Assembly: GCF_001949145.1 (NCBI RefSeq)
Contig: NW_019091384.1
Span: forward strand, 502,572 to 516,347
Direction of reading: 5' to 3'
DNA from: Acanthaster planci
Lineage: Eukaryota > Echinodermata > Asteroidea > Valvatida > Acanthasteridae
DNA length: 13,776 nucleotides
Shown: piece after piece, positions 1-8,611 of the stretch
Numbering within the stretch: the first letter of the stretch is position 1
Layout: every line of letters starts with the position of its first letter
Translations under genes and position numbers: made by a program
The notes under the pieces: model-generated
The model's database searches: none
What the model saw: the letters and a program-made list of their open reading frames with translations, nothing else
What the model was told of the DNA's origin: nothing

Positions 1-786
1 AACACTCGAAGGCTGCCTTGAGTTAACCTTGCAGACAAACCACCTTCAAAACGGGTACTTCAAAACGGTGTAAAAACATTTACAATCTTGAGCTTAAGAA
101 TACTTCCTATTCATTGGGTTCTTTGGTTCAGGAACTGTTTGGGGTGGTTTTAAAGATGTTTTTTTCTTACAGATGGCTTACATGTATGAGTTGATATAGT
201 ACAAAAGGACAGTTACCATGTGCAATCAGCCACACTGTCTTCATTCCTGGCCCTCGAGTAAGGCCCCATTCAACATTACCCTCAATAATAACAAGACGGA
301 AATGAAAGATACTACCATGTACATGTACAAGTCGTGTTTTTAAAATTATCACGCTGCAATGTCAAAGTATGCATAATTGGAAGAAAAATATTTGTAAGAA
401 TACAGAATTTTCCTTTTTTTAACATTGAGAAATTAAAAGGAGACAAACACCAAGTTTTTGTTATTGTCAAGTACATGCACACAAATAGACAAGTTGGAAT
501 ATTTTTTTCCACTGAAGGATAAAGGCCTGATCATTGTGTGGTCATTGTGCAAAGTATAATATATTTCATGAAGAAATATGTCTCTCCGAAAAATCAAAAC
601 GATTGATCAGCTTCACCAACATCTTTCCCACAACCTTTGATAATTTTAGTAATGTATCAAGGCTACCAATGAAGTCTGTCGCAGGAAATACATAATTCAT
701 ACACAGCTTGATCTTGTCTCTCCGTTCAATTCATCTGAACTTGCATTCACTCGTCCATGTCCTGATATTTTCTCTGCACTTTTCAG
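1..786 (+). other. Intron of the scavenger receptor gene (3' part), no exon seen
   Basis: This AT-rich stretch precedes the receptor exon at 787 and ends in a usable acceptor (pyrimidine-rich run then CTTTTCAG, 779-786). I found no coding segment with family resemblance on either strand, so the preceding exon should lie outside the window. The open frames at 167-352, 312-512 and 334-522 overlap each other on opposite strands, resemble no protein family and look like chance frames. Small items only: a near-repeat of CTTCAAAACGG near 43-70 and an ACATGTACA word at 316-329. The intron assignment is inferred from the exon. Confidence 0.7.
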
Positions 787-966
787 TCGTTTGAAGCCAA
801 TGATTGGATGGTGAACACCTATGCGAGCCACGTCGGTACACCGACTCTAATCTGCCAGATTGGGGAGTACATCATGATAGGTGTTGGTGCTGTCGTTATC
901 GTGCTATCCCTGGCATTTCTCATCAGAAGATACAAAAGAAAGCAAAGTGATGAGGCTGAACCATTG
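787..966 (+). CDS. Class B scavenger receptor (CD36/LIMP-2/SR-B family), penultimate coding exon (partial gene)
   Basis: Sixty codons in phase 0 lie between an AG acceptor (785-786) and a GT donor (967-968, TTG|GTAATT). Residues 1-27 are the end of a lumenal or extracellular domain. Residues 28-46 (YIMIGVGAVVIVLSLAFLI) form a hydrophobic membrane segment. A basic stop-transfer stretch follows (RRYKRKQ, 47-53), then an acidic tail (SDEAEPL, 54-60). The order Y.S.V....L....E.I...VG.V matches the end of the CD36 ectodomain and its second membrane helix, and TLI....YI...G fits LIMP-2 equally well. Family members are two-pass membrane proteins that bind lipids, lipoproteins or lysosomal cargo; LIMP-2 acts in lysosome membranes. 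The acidic tail before a leucine favours a LIMP-2-like endolysosomal role. Earlier exons with the ectodomain are outside the window. The match was made from memory without a search; the TM-plus-tail reading is firmer than the subfamily. Confidence 0.8.
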
Positions 967-1260
967 GTAATTTTTTGTTGAATCAGTGGGTTTGGTAACT
1001 AAACATTATTTTTTTAGTATTCAAAAAACATATTTAATAAACATCAACAATGCAAACTCAAATTGACATCAGATAACAGTGTGCTCATGATGTGTCTGTA
1101 CTGCCAAACATTGAAAAATTGTATCGTAAATTAGCAATATTTGCAAATTGTCATTGGGAAAAACATCAGAAAATTGAATTTTACAATATGTTACTCAATT
1201 AATGGATGATGTGGTAATTATTTGCTGACAAAAAGTATTTGAATGACAACTTCTTTTCAG
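967..1260 (+). other. Intron, retained or skipped between alternative receptor C-termini
   Basis: Donor GTAATT at 967 and acceptor ACTTCTTTTCAG at 1249-1260 bound 294 nt of AT-rich sequence. If the donor is not used, reading continues for four codons (VIFC) to a TGA at 979-981, giving a very short third possible tail. Nothing else was seen inside. Confidence 0.55.
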
Positions 1261-1347
1261 GAAGCACAGGAGAGTCTAAAACATTTCATGCCAAAAATCT
1301 TGAACATGGACCATGTTGAAAACACTTGCCAGAAAAGAAAACAGTAG
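1261..1347 (+). CDS. Candidate alternative terminal exon of the scavenger receptor (isoform tail B)
   Basis: The frame is open directly after a good acceptor (TTCTTTTCAG|GAAGCA). It continues in phase 0 from the exon ending at 966 and encodes 28 residues before TAG at 1345-1347. The tail begins EAQESLKHF and ends with the basic stretch CQKRKQ. Joining here gives ...EAEPL-EAQ..., with a single leucine, so the acidic dileucine signal formed by the other terminal exon is lost. An ATTAAA variant polyadenylation hexamer occurs at 1473-1478. Against it, 28 open codons can occur by chance and the residues match no tail I know. If unused, this is a cryptic acceptor within one intron of 675 nt (967-1641). 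Transcript reads would decide. Confidence 0.4.
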   Translation, partial: EAQESLKHFMPKILNMDHVENTCQKRKQ

Positions 1348-1641
1348 CATAACTTCAACAGAGCCTTATTGGTTAAAAGACACTTGTTAGGTACCTGTCA
1401 GATGCTTGAATTGTCAACCAACTAGAAAATTAGCATGTATGATAATTTGACATTCAACTTAACAAAGCCGTAATTAAAAATGGAATGATAAATCAATCGA
1501 AATTAATAATTGAAAAAATTTGGTCCAATGTCACCTCTGCAAAGATATCCTTTTTTTTTAAATTCAATTTTCAATTGCATAGTTTTGAACATATTGAGTA
1601 GTGAAAATTGTTCATTTTGCTTTTTTTGGACGTATTGCCAG

Positions 1642-1734
1642 CTGTCTGATGCCAATCCTAGCACCAACTACACAGATAATGAAAATGAAGCCAACGTCTT
1701 CCCAAGCAATCAAGAGACTGTTCCTGTTTTATAG
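1642..1734 (+). CDS. Scavenger receptor last coding exon (dileucine isoform tail)
   Basis: After a pyrimidine-rich tract and acceptor (TGCTTTTTTTGGACGTATTGCCAG, AG at 1640-1641), thirty codons run to TAG at 1732-1734 in phase 0 with the exon ending at 966. The tail starts LSDANPSTNYTDNENEA and ends NQETVPVL. It is acidic, polar and hydrophilic, as expected of a cytosolic tail. The splice joins TTG to CTG and produces DEAEPLLSD, an [DE]xxxL[LI] signal of the type that binds AP adaptor complexes. It lies close to the membrane, like the DERAPLI motif of LIMP-2. The composition and the motif created by the junction make this the more likely canonical end. The extreme C-terminus (PVL) is not a class I PDZ ligand because the -2 residue is proline. 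Confidence 0.75.
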   Translation: MSDANPSTNYTDNENEANVFPSNQETVPVL

Positions 1735-1901
1735 ATGCCAACAGTGCAACCTGTTCATTTCCTGAGGCTTGTTACAAGCACAGAAGTGTCGAGTGGAAAA
1801 TGCCTGTTTTAGAAAAAAATTAATATTGACAAGATATCACATGTCATTGTGAGAGGTAACCTGTTTTAGCCAAGTAGAAGTTTCAAGTGGCAGTTAATAA
1901 A
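1735..1901 (+). other. Probable 3' UTR with AATAAA polyadenylation signal at 1896-1901
   Basis: The first canonical AATAAA after the receptor stop is at 1896-1901 (GTTAATAAATTGC), about 160 nt downstream, and is the simplest end for the transcript. Further candidates are the overlapping pair at 2446-2457 (AATAAAAATAAA) and 4004-4009. A longer 3' UTR is therefore possible. No cleavage site can be proven from sequence alone. Confidence 0.5.
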
Positions 1902-3880
1902 TTGCATCCGCAGCAGATTCAGGTCATGCTATTTTGCTTTTTGGTTTTGTAAGGAAAACAAATTTCTCATGAATGTATGATATTTCTCAGATTTTTGATA
2001 CACTGCCTACATGTATATGAGCAATTGCACTTCATTGTTGCGAGTACTTCAACAGTGTTAGGTTCATTGTCATTTAAATGCCCCACAAATATTCACCATT
2101 CTAGTTTTTACGTGCGAGGCAATTGAAATAATCATAAGATAAATTAGTTTTTTTATAGTTATTTGTACTTCCAATTTTTCTATAGGTAGACGTATCAATT
2201 TCTTGCATTATAATTTCCAGTAAAAAAATGCAACAAACCAAAGATTTGTTACACATAATCAGGTGAAATTAATTACATGGCAGGGAGTTGAGCAATTCTT
2301 GTGCAGTTGTCTTGGTTTGGCAACGGTCATAGTTTTGTGTTTCTAATTAAATTCTATAACTTTGTTGGAGAGAGAAAATGGTGACTGCGGCTGTAGTCGT
2401 TGCTTCCCAACAACTCAGGTAATGTGCATACAGAAATTGAAATATAATAAAAATAAAAGTTTATTCATAATGCAATGTAAATGTTCATATGCACTGTACA
2501 AATGATGTTTCAAACAATGAAAGCAGGAGAGGTGAAATTGTTAAACTAAATTTACAAGAAAAAGCTAGAAACTGTAGATGTTACTTAGTCAAGGTTTTTC
2601 TCAATGCAGTATCTGACCAAGTCTATACAATTTGTGTATTCCCCCCCCCAAAGAAAGAGATCCTTCCTAAGAAGTATAATAGGAGGGGTTACTGTTTTCA
2701 TATTTGGAAAAAAAACACATGCAGAGGTGGTGTGCTTGCCATAGGTCTTATGCACTAGTTGTCATGGAGACCAGTTGCTGTTTTTACAAATTGCCTAACT
2801 CCTCGGGTGCCTCAGCTTATGTGCACCGAGTGTGAGTGACGCCACCTCAGTAGCCGTAGTAGTCACTGCTATGGGACAAGATAGAATGTGTTAGCTGCTT
2901 TTATTGCATACAGAGACAGTGACCGCTTTGCCTTCATTCATCAGAGTCGGAGAATTTGGGATGTAATGGCGAGTATTATGATGTAAATATGATGATGACC
3001 ATGATTTGACTGAAGTTAATGTCTGGATCAGTATATGTCAATGAAAATGCATGGCATCGTGTCTAGTGTAATTGGGGCATTTCAAATTCTTTTGTGAGAG
3101 TTTTTGTCAACCTTATATGTTGTAATTTATGTATTTGTAAATTGTATTTCGTGAAGGAATTTTTGTATTGAGTTGGCAATATATTTTTGAAAATTTGAAT
3201 ATTTGCATAGTATTACATAATGAAATATGAAGAGATATTTTACGGGAATTTGAAACAACACGGGTGTGTCAATGGACAAATGCTTTATGCATAATGTGAA
3301 GATTTGTGTCATTTCTCTCGTTGTTAGTTTGTGAATTCTGTATTGAGAATGGGAAGAATGGTTCCACTTTTGTTTTTAATTTTGTGACCCCCTCCACATA
3401 ATCTCATGTCACTTTAATGAATTCCCCTTTTACCCCTGTTATTTTTGTTAACATAAAAAGGTTAACATTGAAATTCATCTGTGGCCTTTTTATTTAAGTT
3501 CCTTTAATTGCTGTAGATTCTGTATCAAGAAGAAACTCGACAGCAAAGAATGTTTGGGCCATGGAAAAATTGGAGTAAAATTATTCAGACATTTCATGGT
3601 GTTCTATACAAGTCACCCAAATGATTCTCCACGGTCTTTGTAATAATACAGCTATGCAGGTCCTGGTTGTATTGTAAGCAATGTGCATTGCAAGGGGGCA
3701 ATGTGGTGCATCCCTAACCCCCCCCAGGGGAATTCAGAAGAGAAGGAGAGTGATAGAAAAAAGGGAGGAAAGGGGACAAAAAACACACAGTTGCTTCAAA
3801 AGATCTAGCTTGTTCGACCCCCTTCGTTGATAATTTAACCAGTGCTGCCGTGTCCCCCCCAAAAAACCTATTTATTTGCA
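1902..3880. other. Intergenic or extended 3' UTR, no gene seen
   Basis: About 2 kb of AT-rich DNA without convincing coding potential. The open frame 2489-2758 contains a C9 tract and homopolymer A, and the minus frame 3127-3312 lies in low-complexity AT-rich DNA; neither resembles a protein. Visible items are two overlapping AATAAA hexamers (2446-2457), a sequence resembling an RFX X-box (GTTGTCATGGAGAC, 2758-2771), and poly-C runs (see separate entries). A moderately GC-richer patch at 2795-2880 carries several CpG but no exon signals I trust. Confidence 0.6.
2641..2649 (+). repeat. Poly-C tract (C9)
   Basis: Nine consecutive C followed by AAAGAAAGAG. Similar homopolymers occur at 3718-3725 (C8, followed by AGGGG, so a small hairpin is possible), 3854-3860 (C7 then A6) and 10366-10374 (C9). 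These are simple mononucleotide tracts and likely length-variable. Confidence 0.9.
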
Positions 3881-3881
3881 C

Positions 3882-4340
3882 TATTATTATTATTTATTCA
3901 TGCCAATTCTTTTTCATCACAAGATGGGCATAGGAGAGGCAAAAGCAATATCAGTCACTGTGGTTTAAGACCTGCCACTCCTTATCAAGTTGTGTATAGA
4001 GTAAATAAATAGACATAAAAAAATGAAACACAGAAATACATGTGTTTGAAGCCAAAAGTTAGAACTTAATTTAAAAGGAATTAGGCCAACTGGAAATGAG
4101 TCAAGATAATGTACACAACTGAACATGAAATTAAATAAGTAACATGAATAAGCAGTTAATGATAAAGACATAATGAGTAAGACAGAATAAATGCAAAATA
4201 ATACATGCACAAATATAATACAAAAAATAACAGTAGGTAAGTGCACAATAAATGTAACGAACTCCCAGAACTGCCGACTTATTAATACGCAAATTATCCA
4301 GGGACTGCATGCCAGACCTACCTGGGGAAAAGCCCCCAAC
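3882..4340 (-). mobile_element. Possible 3' end of a degenerate non-LTR retroelement, reverse orientation
   Basis: Read on the minus strand, a segment without coding resemblance ends in GGCATGAATAAATAATAATAATAG (complement of 3882-3905), a short AAT/AATA microsatellite tail. L2/CR1-like LINE and related SINE copies typically end this way. The minus-strand open frame inside it (3965-4339) translates to a strongly hydrophobic F/I/L/C-rich string, expected from T-rich noncoding DNA rather than from a reverse transcriptase; no RT motif is present. Boundaries are guesses: no target-site duplication was identified and the 5' limit near 4340 only marks where composition changes. The assignment rests on the tail pattern alone. 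Confidence 0.3.
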
Positions 4341-4489
4341 GCAAATTCACGGGTTCCCTGGGCAGTTTTAATTATATCGTTCTGCCACTAACGCACACCA
4401 CCGATTTGGACGTATCGGCAATGATCATAGTTGTTTCAGGCTATGACTGTTTACTGTGGTTTGAAACTGATAGAAAACGAAGCCGTAGC

Positions 4490-4721
4490 CACAGTACGGT
4501 CGTATAGACGCGTCCTCTTCTATTCGGGCGGCTGTGAGGGCGCTGTTTGAGGCTGCTCTTGGCCTTGCCCCCGCCGCAAGTATGCATGCTGTTGAACCCC
4601 GGGGACCGGGAGTTTGCTGGCGTTCCCGGCCGCGCCCCGCTAAACCGTACCGCGTACGTACACAATTAGGCCCTTGCCGCGGCAGCTGCTGTGTGTCGTT
4701 CCTGGGATCCAGCTTTGAGAG
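4490..4721 (+). promoter_or_regulatory. CpG-rich promoter region with probable noncoding first exon of the calpain gene
   Basis: This stretch is sharply richer in G+C than everything around it. By hand count it has about 23 CpG in roughly 220 nt (runs such as GACGCGTC, CCCGGCCGCGCCCCGC, TTGCCGCGGCAGC). It ends in a plausible donor, GAG|GTAACC (exon end 4721, GT at 4722-4723). The next good acceptor downstream on the same strand precedes the calpain start exon (7158), so the simplest model is promoter plus 5' UTR exon 1 here. The transcription start is not visible; no TATA box was found in the patch. A possible RUNX-type word (TGTGGTTT) lies just upstream near 4455. The open frames on both strands here (4534-4725 plus, 4425-4775 and 4441-4665 minus) are rich in R, P, A and G, as any GC-rich DNA would be. 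Bidirectional activity is possible. Confidence 0.6.
4582..4721 (+). other. Potential upstream ORF overlapping the calpain start after splicing
   Basis: An ATG at 4582 with A at -3 opens a frame without stop to the proposed donor at 4721. Joined to exon 7159 it stays open for a further 53 codons, out of frame with calpain, and stops at TGA 7319-7321, beyond the calpain ATG at 7216. If transcription starts upstream of 4582, ribosomes would meet this ATG first and calpain translation would be reduced or depend on leaky scanning. The predicted peptide is R/P/G-rich and matches nothing known to me. It is void if the real start site lies downstream of 4584. Confidence 0.3.
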
Positions 4722-7158
4722 GTAACCTATGAGGCTTTGTGGCTGTAATTTTTGTTTTTTAGCAGTGACAGTCATTACTTGAAATGCACTTTTAAAAAAC
4801 AGTTATAACTTGAAATAATGATATTATTTGGTGATTTGTTCTGGATAATCTGTGTGATCAAATCATTAATTTAAAAAAAAAGCACAGACGCTGCTCATCG
4901 TTCATCGAGCATGTCAAATATAGTGTCACCTTGTCATTGCGCGTGGCGCCTGAATGTTCAAGATGGGCAGAAAAAATACGCCAACATCCGGAAAGAATGT
5001 TGCGTACTGACTGCACGTCAGCTGTCTAATGTTCGGGGAGTCAAGAAAAGTTTTTTCAAACTTCTCTAGAATTTGAAAAGTAAAATCGGAAATCTTTCTC
5101 AGTCCCGTTATGGCCAAGGCTTAGGCCTAGATTCATATCTTTTCAGCATCATGAGCATTTCTGCAGTGACTTACCTACATACATGTACATATACAGTGTA
5201 CCTAACTGAGATAAATTAAGTGAAGGCAAGATGCAACATACTTTCCCATTGTCCAAGCAGATATCCACAGTAGTTAAATCTATTCACCATTCATGATAAT
5301 ATATCAAGGACCAATTTATTCTCCCTTGGTGGTGTCAATGCCTGTGGCAGTTGTGAGATCTGTCATTGAAACTGTGGAAGTATTTAAGAAGTTGACAGTG
5401 CATGACATCGTTGATACTGATGTTCTTTAGCCCTATTGTTTGTAAGCCTTCTTTATTTGTCTTTGTAAGTTTTAGTGCAAGTACAAATATTGACCATATT
5501 GGTTACCTCTAAAACCAGACAGCACCCTACATATGTAAAAAAGGTCAAATTCTTTAAGTGTGACAGTTGAAGTACAAGTGTATGTTGTAGTCAGGGTTCC
5601 AAGCTGTTACAAGGCGGGAAAGCCTCGCATTCTGTGCAAAACAGATGCAAACTTTAGTATAATTCATTTTATTTTCAAAGTTCACACTTGGCCGTCTTTT
5701 AAAACATTTAAAAATCAAAGCTTTGATAGCCTTGCCCTAGACTGGCGTACACAAAAAACAGCATGGAGTGGCTTCATACAGTCCGATTGCCTTTCTTCGT
5801 ATTGACCTGTTAAAGAGTGCATGCAGCTTCAGGAATACCGGGATATGGGGAGGGCAGTCTTTTGTGATCTGCTCAGCTTAGATGAATGAACCCTTTGTCC
5901 ACTTGTTGAGACTGAATAAAGGAAGGAAATATGTGTGTGACCCATTTTCTAGCGCAGCCTGACTGCTGAATAGTATCTCTGGGCAGACGCCTCCTCACTG
6001 GTAGGGTTTATGACGAGGAAGAGGTTGGGCTGGCCATGCATATTTTTGTCAAATTATGCACCATAATGCATGTATTAAGTCAATCTCACTGCGGGACCTC
6101 TAGGATGGGCTAAAAAATGCCCTGCACAGAATTTGGGAAAGGAAATATGTCACAGCCTTAGAGCTGCTGTTATGTTTAATAGACTGATCCATTAAGCTCC
6201 GCCCAGTTGTCATGGTTGTGTTCTGGTTCTAACCAATCACAGCCATGATTTAGAGTATGTCCGACATGCGCGCACAAAAGTCTGATATGCGTGCACTCAC
6301 ATACGATGCGCCTGGCTGGAATACGCAGTTTGGCATTGGAGAAAAGCATGTGCAAAGTGCCCACATTTTCAGTGGGTGGGGTTTACTTTTTGTTCCTTTT
6401 GTGGATATACCATGAAGCCATTCTGAGTGCAGACATTTTTATTGCATGTGTGTGTTCTTTGAAAATAAAATGTTTAAATAGAATGAACGTGGGATAATAT
6501 AATTTTTTACAGACAGCAAAATAATGGTGCGGCACTGTTTTTTTTTACCAATCTGCACTGGTACAGAATACAGACACAGATCTAGATATACTCTGGCCAC
6601 AATGCTGCATCAGCTTTTGATATTTTTAGAAAATGTGATGCTTAAGGTTTGGGAATAAAAATAGCTACTTTCAACAATGTATGTGTACATGGTACCTTAC
6701 TTTTTCAAATGCCAGAATTTCATTGAATTCCATGTTGACAAAACAAATTCTGTGGGATTGATTCTTGCTCTGTGCATCTACCGGTACGTGTACTGCTTTA
6801 ATCTTCATCCCAGTATCTCAGCAAAATTCTGAAGACGATTTTACATTTCTTCAACTGACAGTTAAACATACAAGTAGGGGGACATTATGTTATAAAAAGC
6901 ATCAGTGACATATGTGCAACATTTTGTACTTTAAAAAGGGTTTCTTTCACAGATCACATATAATGACAACATACATGTAGGCAGTATGCATCATTTCAGC
7001 ATGTACATGCATGTTACTTGTGATTTCTCCTTGAGCACGAGACCCTCCAGGGTGGAACACATGGAAATGGGAAATGAGTAGTTTGAGAAGTAGGCATATC
7101 TCTGGAATTCTCTAGTATTCCATTCACGTTAGATTTTTCTTGTTCTTGCCTCCTCCAG
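4722..7158 (+). other. Calpain intron 1 (inferred), no coding exon seen
   Basis: The interval runs from the donor at 4722 to the strong acceptor TTTTTCTTGTTCTTGCCTCCTCCAG ending at 7158. Open frames at 4926-5117 (minus), 5560-5805, 6176-6364 (minus) and 6291-6497 have no family resemblance. AATAAA hexamers occur at 5915-5920 and near 6465. A CpG-containing stretch around 6190-6320 holds GCTCCGCCC, a CCAAT word and the palindrome annotated separately. It could be an enhancer, alternative promoter or old mobile element. Confidence 0.5.
6210..6248. repeat. 39-bp imperfect palindrome with CCAAT core
   Basis: The arm TCATGGTTGTG (6210-6220) pairs with CACAGCCATGA (6238-6248) with a single G-T wobble. 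The centre TGGTT-CT-AACCA is itself palindromic, so nearly the whole 39 bp can fold back. The right half contains the CCAAT word AACCAATCAC, and GCTCCGCCC lies just upstream. This may be the core of a small fold-back (MITE-like) element or a transcription factor cluster; flanking terminal repeats were not identified. Confidence 0.6.
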
Positions 7159-7215
7159 CTCAGATTGGATTTTGTCTGGTGACTGTGGGGCTGAGAGCGC
7201 GCTAACTCAAGCAAG
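7159..7215 (+). other. Calpain 5' UTR segment in exon 2
   Basis: Fifty-seven nucleotides lie between the AG acceptor (7157-7158, preceded by a long pyrimidine tract) and the ATG. A stop in the calpain frame (TGA, 7192-7194) excludes translation from further upstream within this exon. This supports a leader spliced from a noncoding exon rather than an internal coding exon. Confidence 0.7.
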
Positions 7216-7356
7216 ATGCCTGGGCTTACATACAAGGAAATACGGCAGAGGTACAATTCCTCGAGACTGTTTGAGGATAATGACTTCCCTGCCGATGATA
7301 AATCCCTCTTCTTCAGCATGAGGCCACCTCAGAAATTTGTATGGAAGAGACCGCAT
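7216..7356 (+). CDS. Calpain (calcium-dependent cysteine protease), first coding exon (partial)
   Basis: The ATG at 7216 (AAGATGC, A at -3) opens 47 codons ending at a consensus donor CAT|GTGAGT. Residues 4-17 (LTYKEIRQRYNSSR) are the N-terminal helix. LFEDNDFPADDKSLFFS (18-34), then PPQKFVWKRP (37-46), is the hallmark start of the CysPc protease core subdomain PC1 in classical calpains. Known calpains are cytosolic Ca2+-activated proteases with a Cys-His-Asn triad. The Cys lies in the GDCW motif, about 26 residues beyond the WKRP region in CAPN3, so it belongs to a later exon not present here. Ending in phase 0 one residue after WKRP agrees with the exon 1/2 boundary I recall for human CAPN3 (codon 103). 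The N-terminus is short, without the extra leader of CAPN3 or CAPN9. Paralogue assignment is not possible from 47 residues. The intact splice sites argue against a pseudogene. Confidence 0.92.
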
Positions 7357-8005
7357 GTGAGTGTTACCAGGCTTGTGATTAATTAAATAAATGAGCAGAC
7401 TTTGTGCAGTGACTTGAGAGATTGCATTTCTCATCCATGTATACGTAGGAATAGTGGCCTGTTCCGAGGTTCGGCGTATTGTGCAGAGCTTCATGTAGTG
7501 TTTGGTAGGGATAACTCACTTTCAAAGGTTGGCCCTGGTTTGCCCTCCTTACTGATTGGAGTAGGTGGTTTCATGTGGTTAAATTGCATGCCGTTGCAAT
7601 CACCAGTGCTGTGACGTTACATTTTAGCCAGCAAGGGGTATTTTGTACTTCTGGCCTCTGAGCCCTGGTCTAAGTCTTGTCCAACATGTATTTCTTGTGT
7701 GTCATTGGTTTTAAAATCAATGTGCTAAACTACTTTTTTTTTGGGACACACTGGTTACATACATCCCTGCTGTTGCACTACTCTGTATATATGTATGATG
7801 TAGATCAGGTACAGTACATGTACATTTAAAAATTTAACGTTCAAAACCTACATGTGAGTCAGAAGTTTGCTGACCTGTTGGGATTTTATGTCCTATTTCC
7901 CCCAAGTTTTACATAGTAAATGGCTGCCTTTGTGGGGATTAGTTAGACAGATCCAGTGAAGAGGATTAGAGGCCATTACTGTGGGACCATCCTGTTCGCA
8001 TGCAG

Positions 8006-8029
8006 GTACAATGTACATTGTACATGTAG
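8006..8029. repeat. ACATGTAC-type palindromic cluster
   Basis: GTACAATGTACATTGTACATGTAG contains the perfect palindrome TACAATGTACATTGTA. It is one of many related clusters in this intron. Confidence 0.8.
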
Positions 8030-8175
8030 TGAGCACATGTTACCTTCCTCACCATGCTCACAGACCAAATAGGAGTCATGACTTGCCAAAGTGCACGCTC
8101 GCTCAAGTTAAGACATGAATTGCGTCTCCTCGGATTTATCTATACCTTTGTCTGGCCATTGCTAGTTTGATGTGT

Positions 8176-8203
8176 ACGTATACATGTACATGTACATGTA
8201 CAT
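8176..8203. repeat. (TACATG)n array, three to four units
   Basis: TACGTA, then TACATG repeated in tandem from 8181 to about 8202. Each hexamer unit is embedded in self-complementary sequence (TACATGTA), so the array reads alike on both strands. Confidence 0.9.
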
Positions 8204-8611
8204 CTTACCTGTAGTTCAGTTTAAGTGTGATTTCCCCAAAATGTGAATTGTTTCACTTTCAGACAATTGTTTCAACATACACTGTATATGTGTATTTAGC
8301 GAAGCAAGTTACAATAGATCTGTTCTAGCATCTCGGCTTCATTCTAGTATTTTACTGAAATTTCCATAAAGCCACCACTCAGCAAAAATAAATCTGTCGC
8401 AGCCTTTAGCCTACAGTGCCATTAGCATTCTGACATGGACACCTAATAAAAACATGCAAAAAAGAATATCCAAACAAGCAAATACATGTAGTCTGCTCCT
8501 GTGCCCATTTGCTTGTGAAAACACATTATGTCATGGCAGGATTCCAGATGATCCAGCTTTTTGGCCACTCATGAGTAATGCTAGTTCATGTAAGCGTTGT
8601 GTTACTTTTCA

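Noticed and set aside
2758-2771. RFX X-box-like word GTTGTCATGGAGAC
   Set aside because: It deviates from the consensus in both half-sites and lies in noncoding DNA between the genes, far from any identified start; one such match is expected by chance.
3965-4339. 124-codon minus-strand open frame with many hydrophobic residues, resembling a multipass membrane protein
   Set aside because: The composition (F, I, L, C, S) follows from T-rich DNA. There is no conserved motif, the frame lies within a likely retroelement remnant, and no splice or promoter context supports it.
4425-4775. Opposing open frames across the CpG-rich patch (plus 4534-4725; minus 4425-4775 and 4441-4665)
   Set aside because: GC-rich DNA has few stop codons, so long frames on both strands are expected. 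Residues are R/P/G/A-rich without family resemblance. Only the ATG at 4582 is kept, as a possible uORF.
7014-7494. Minus-strand open frames opposite the calpain exon
   Set aside because: They are shadows of the genuine plus-strand exon, which has family motifs and consensus splice sites.
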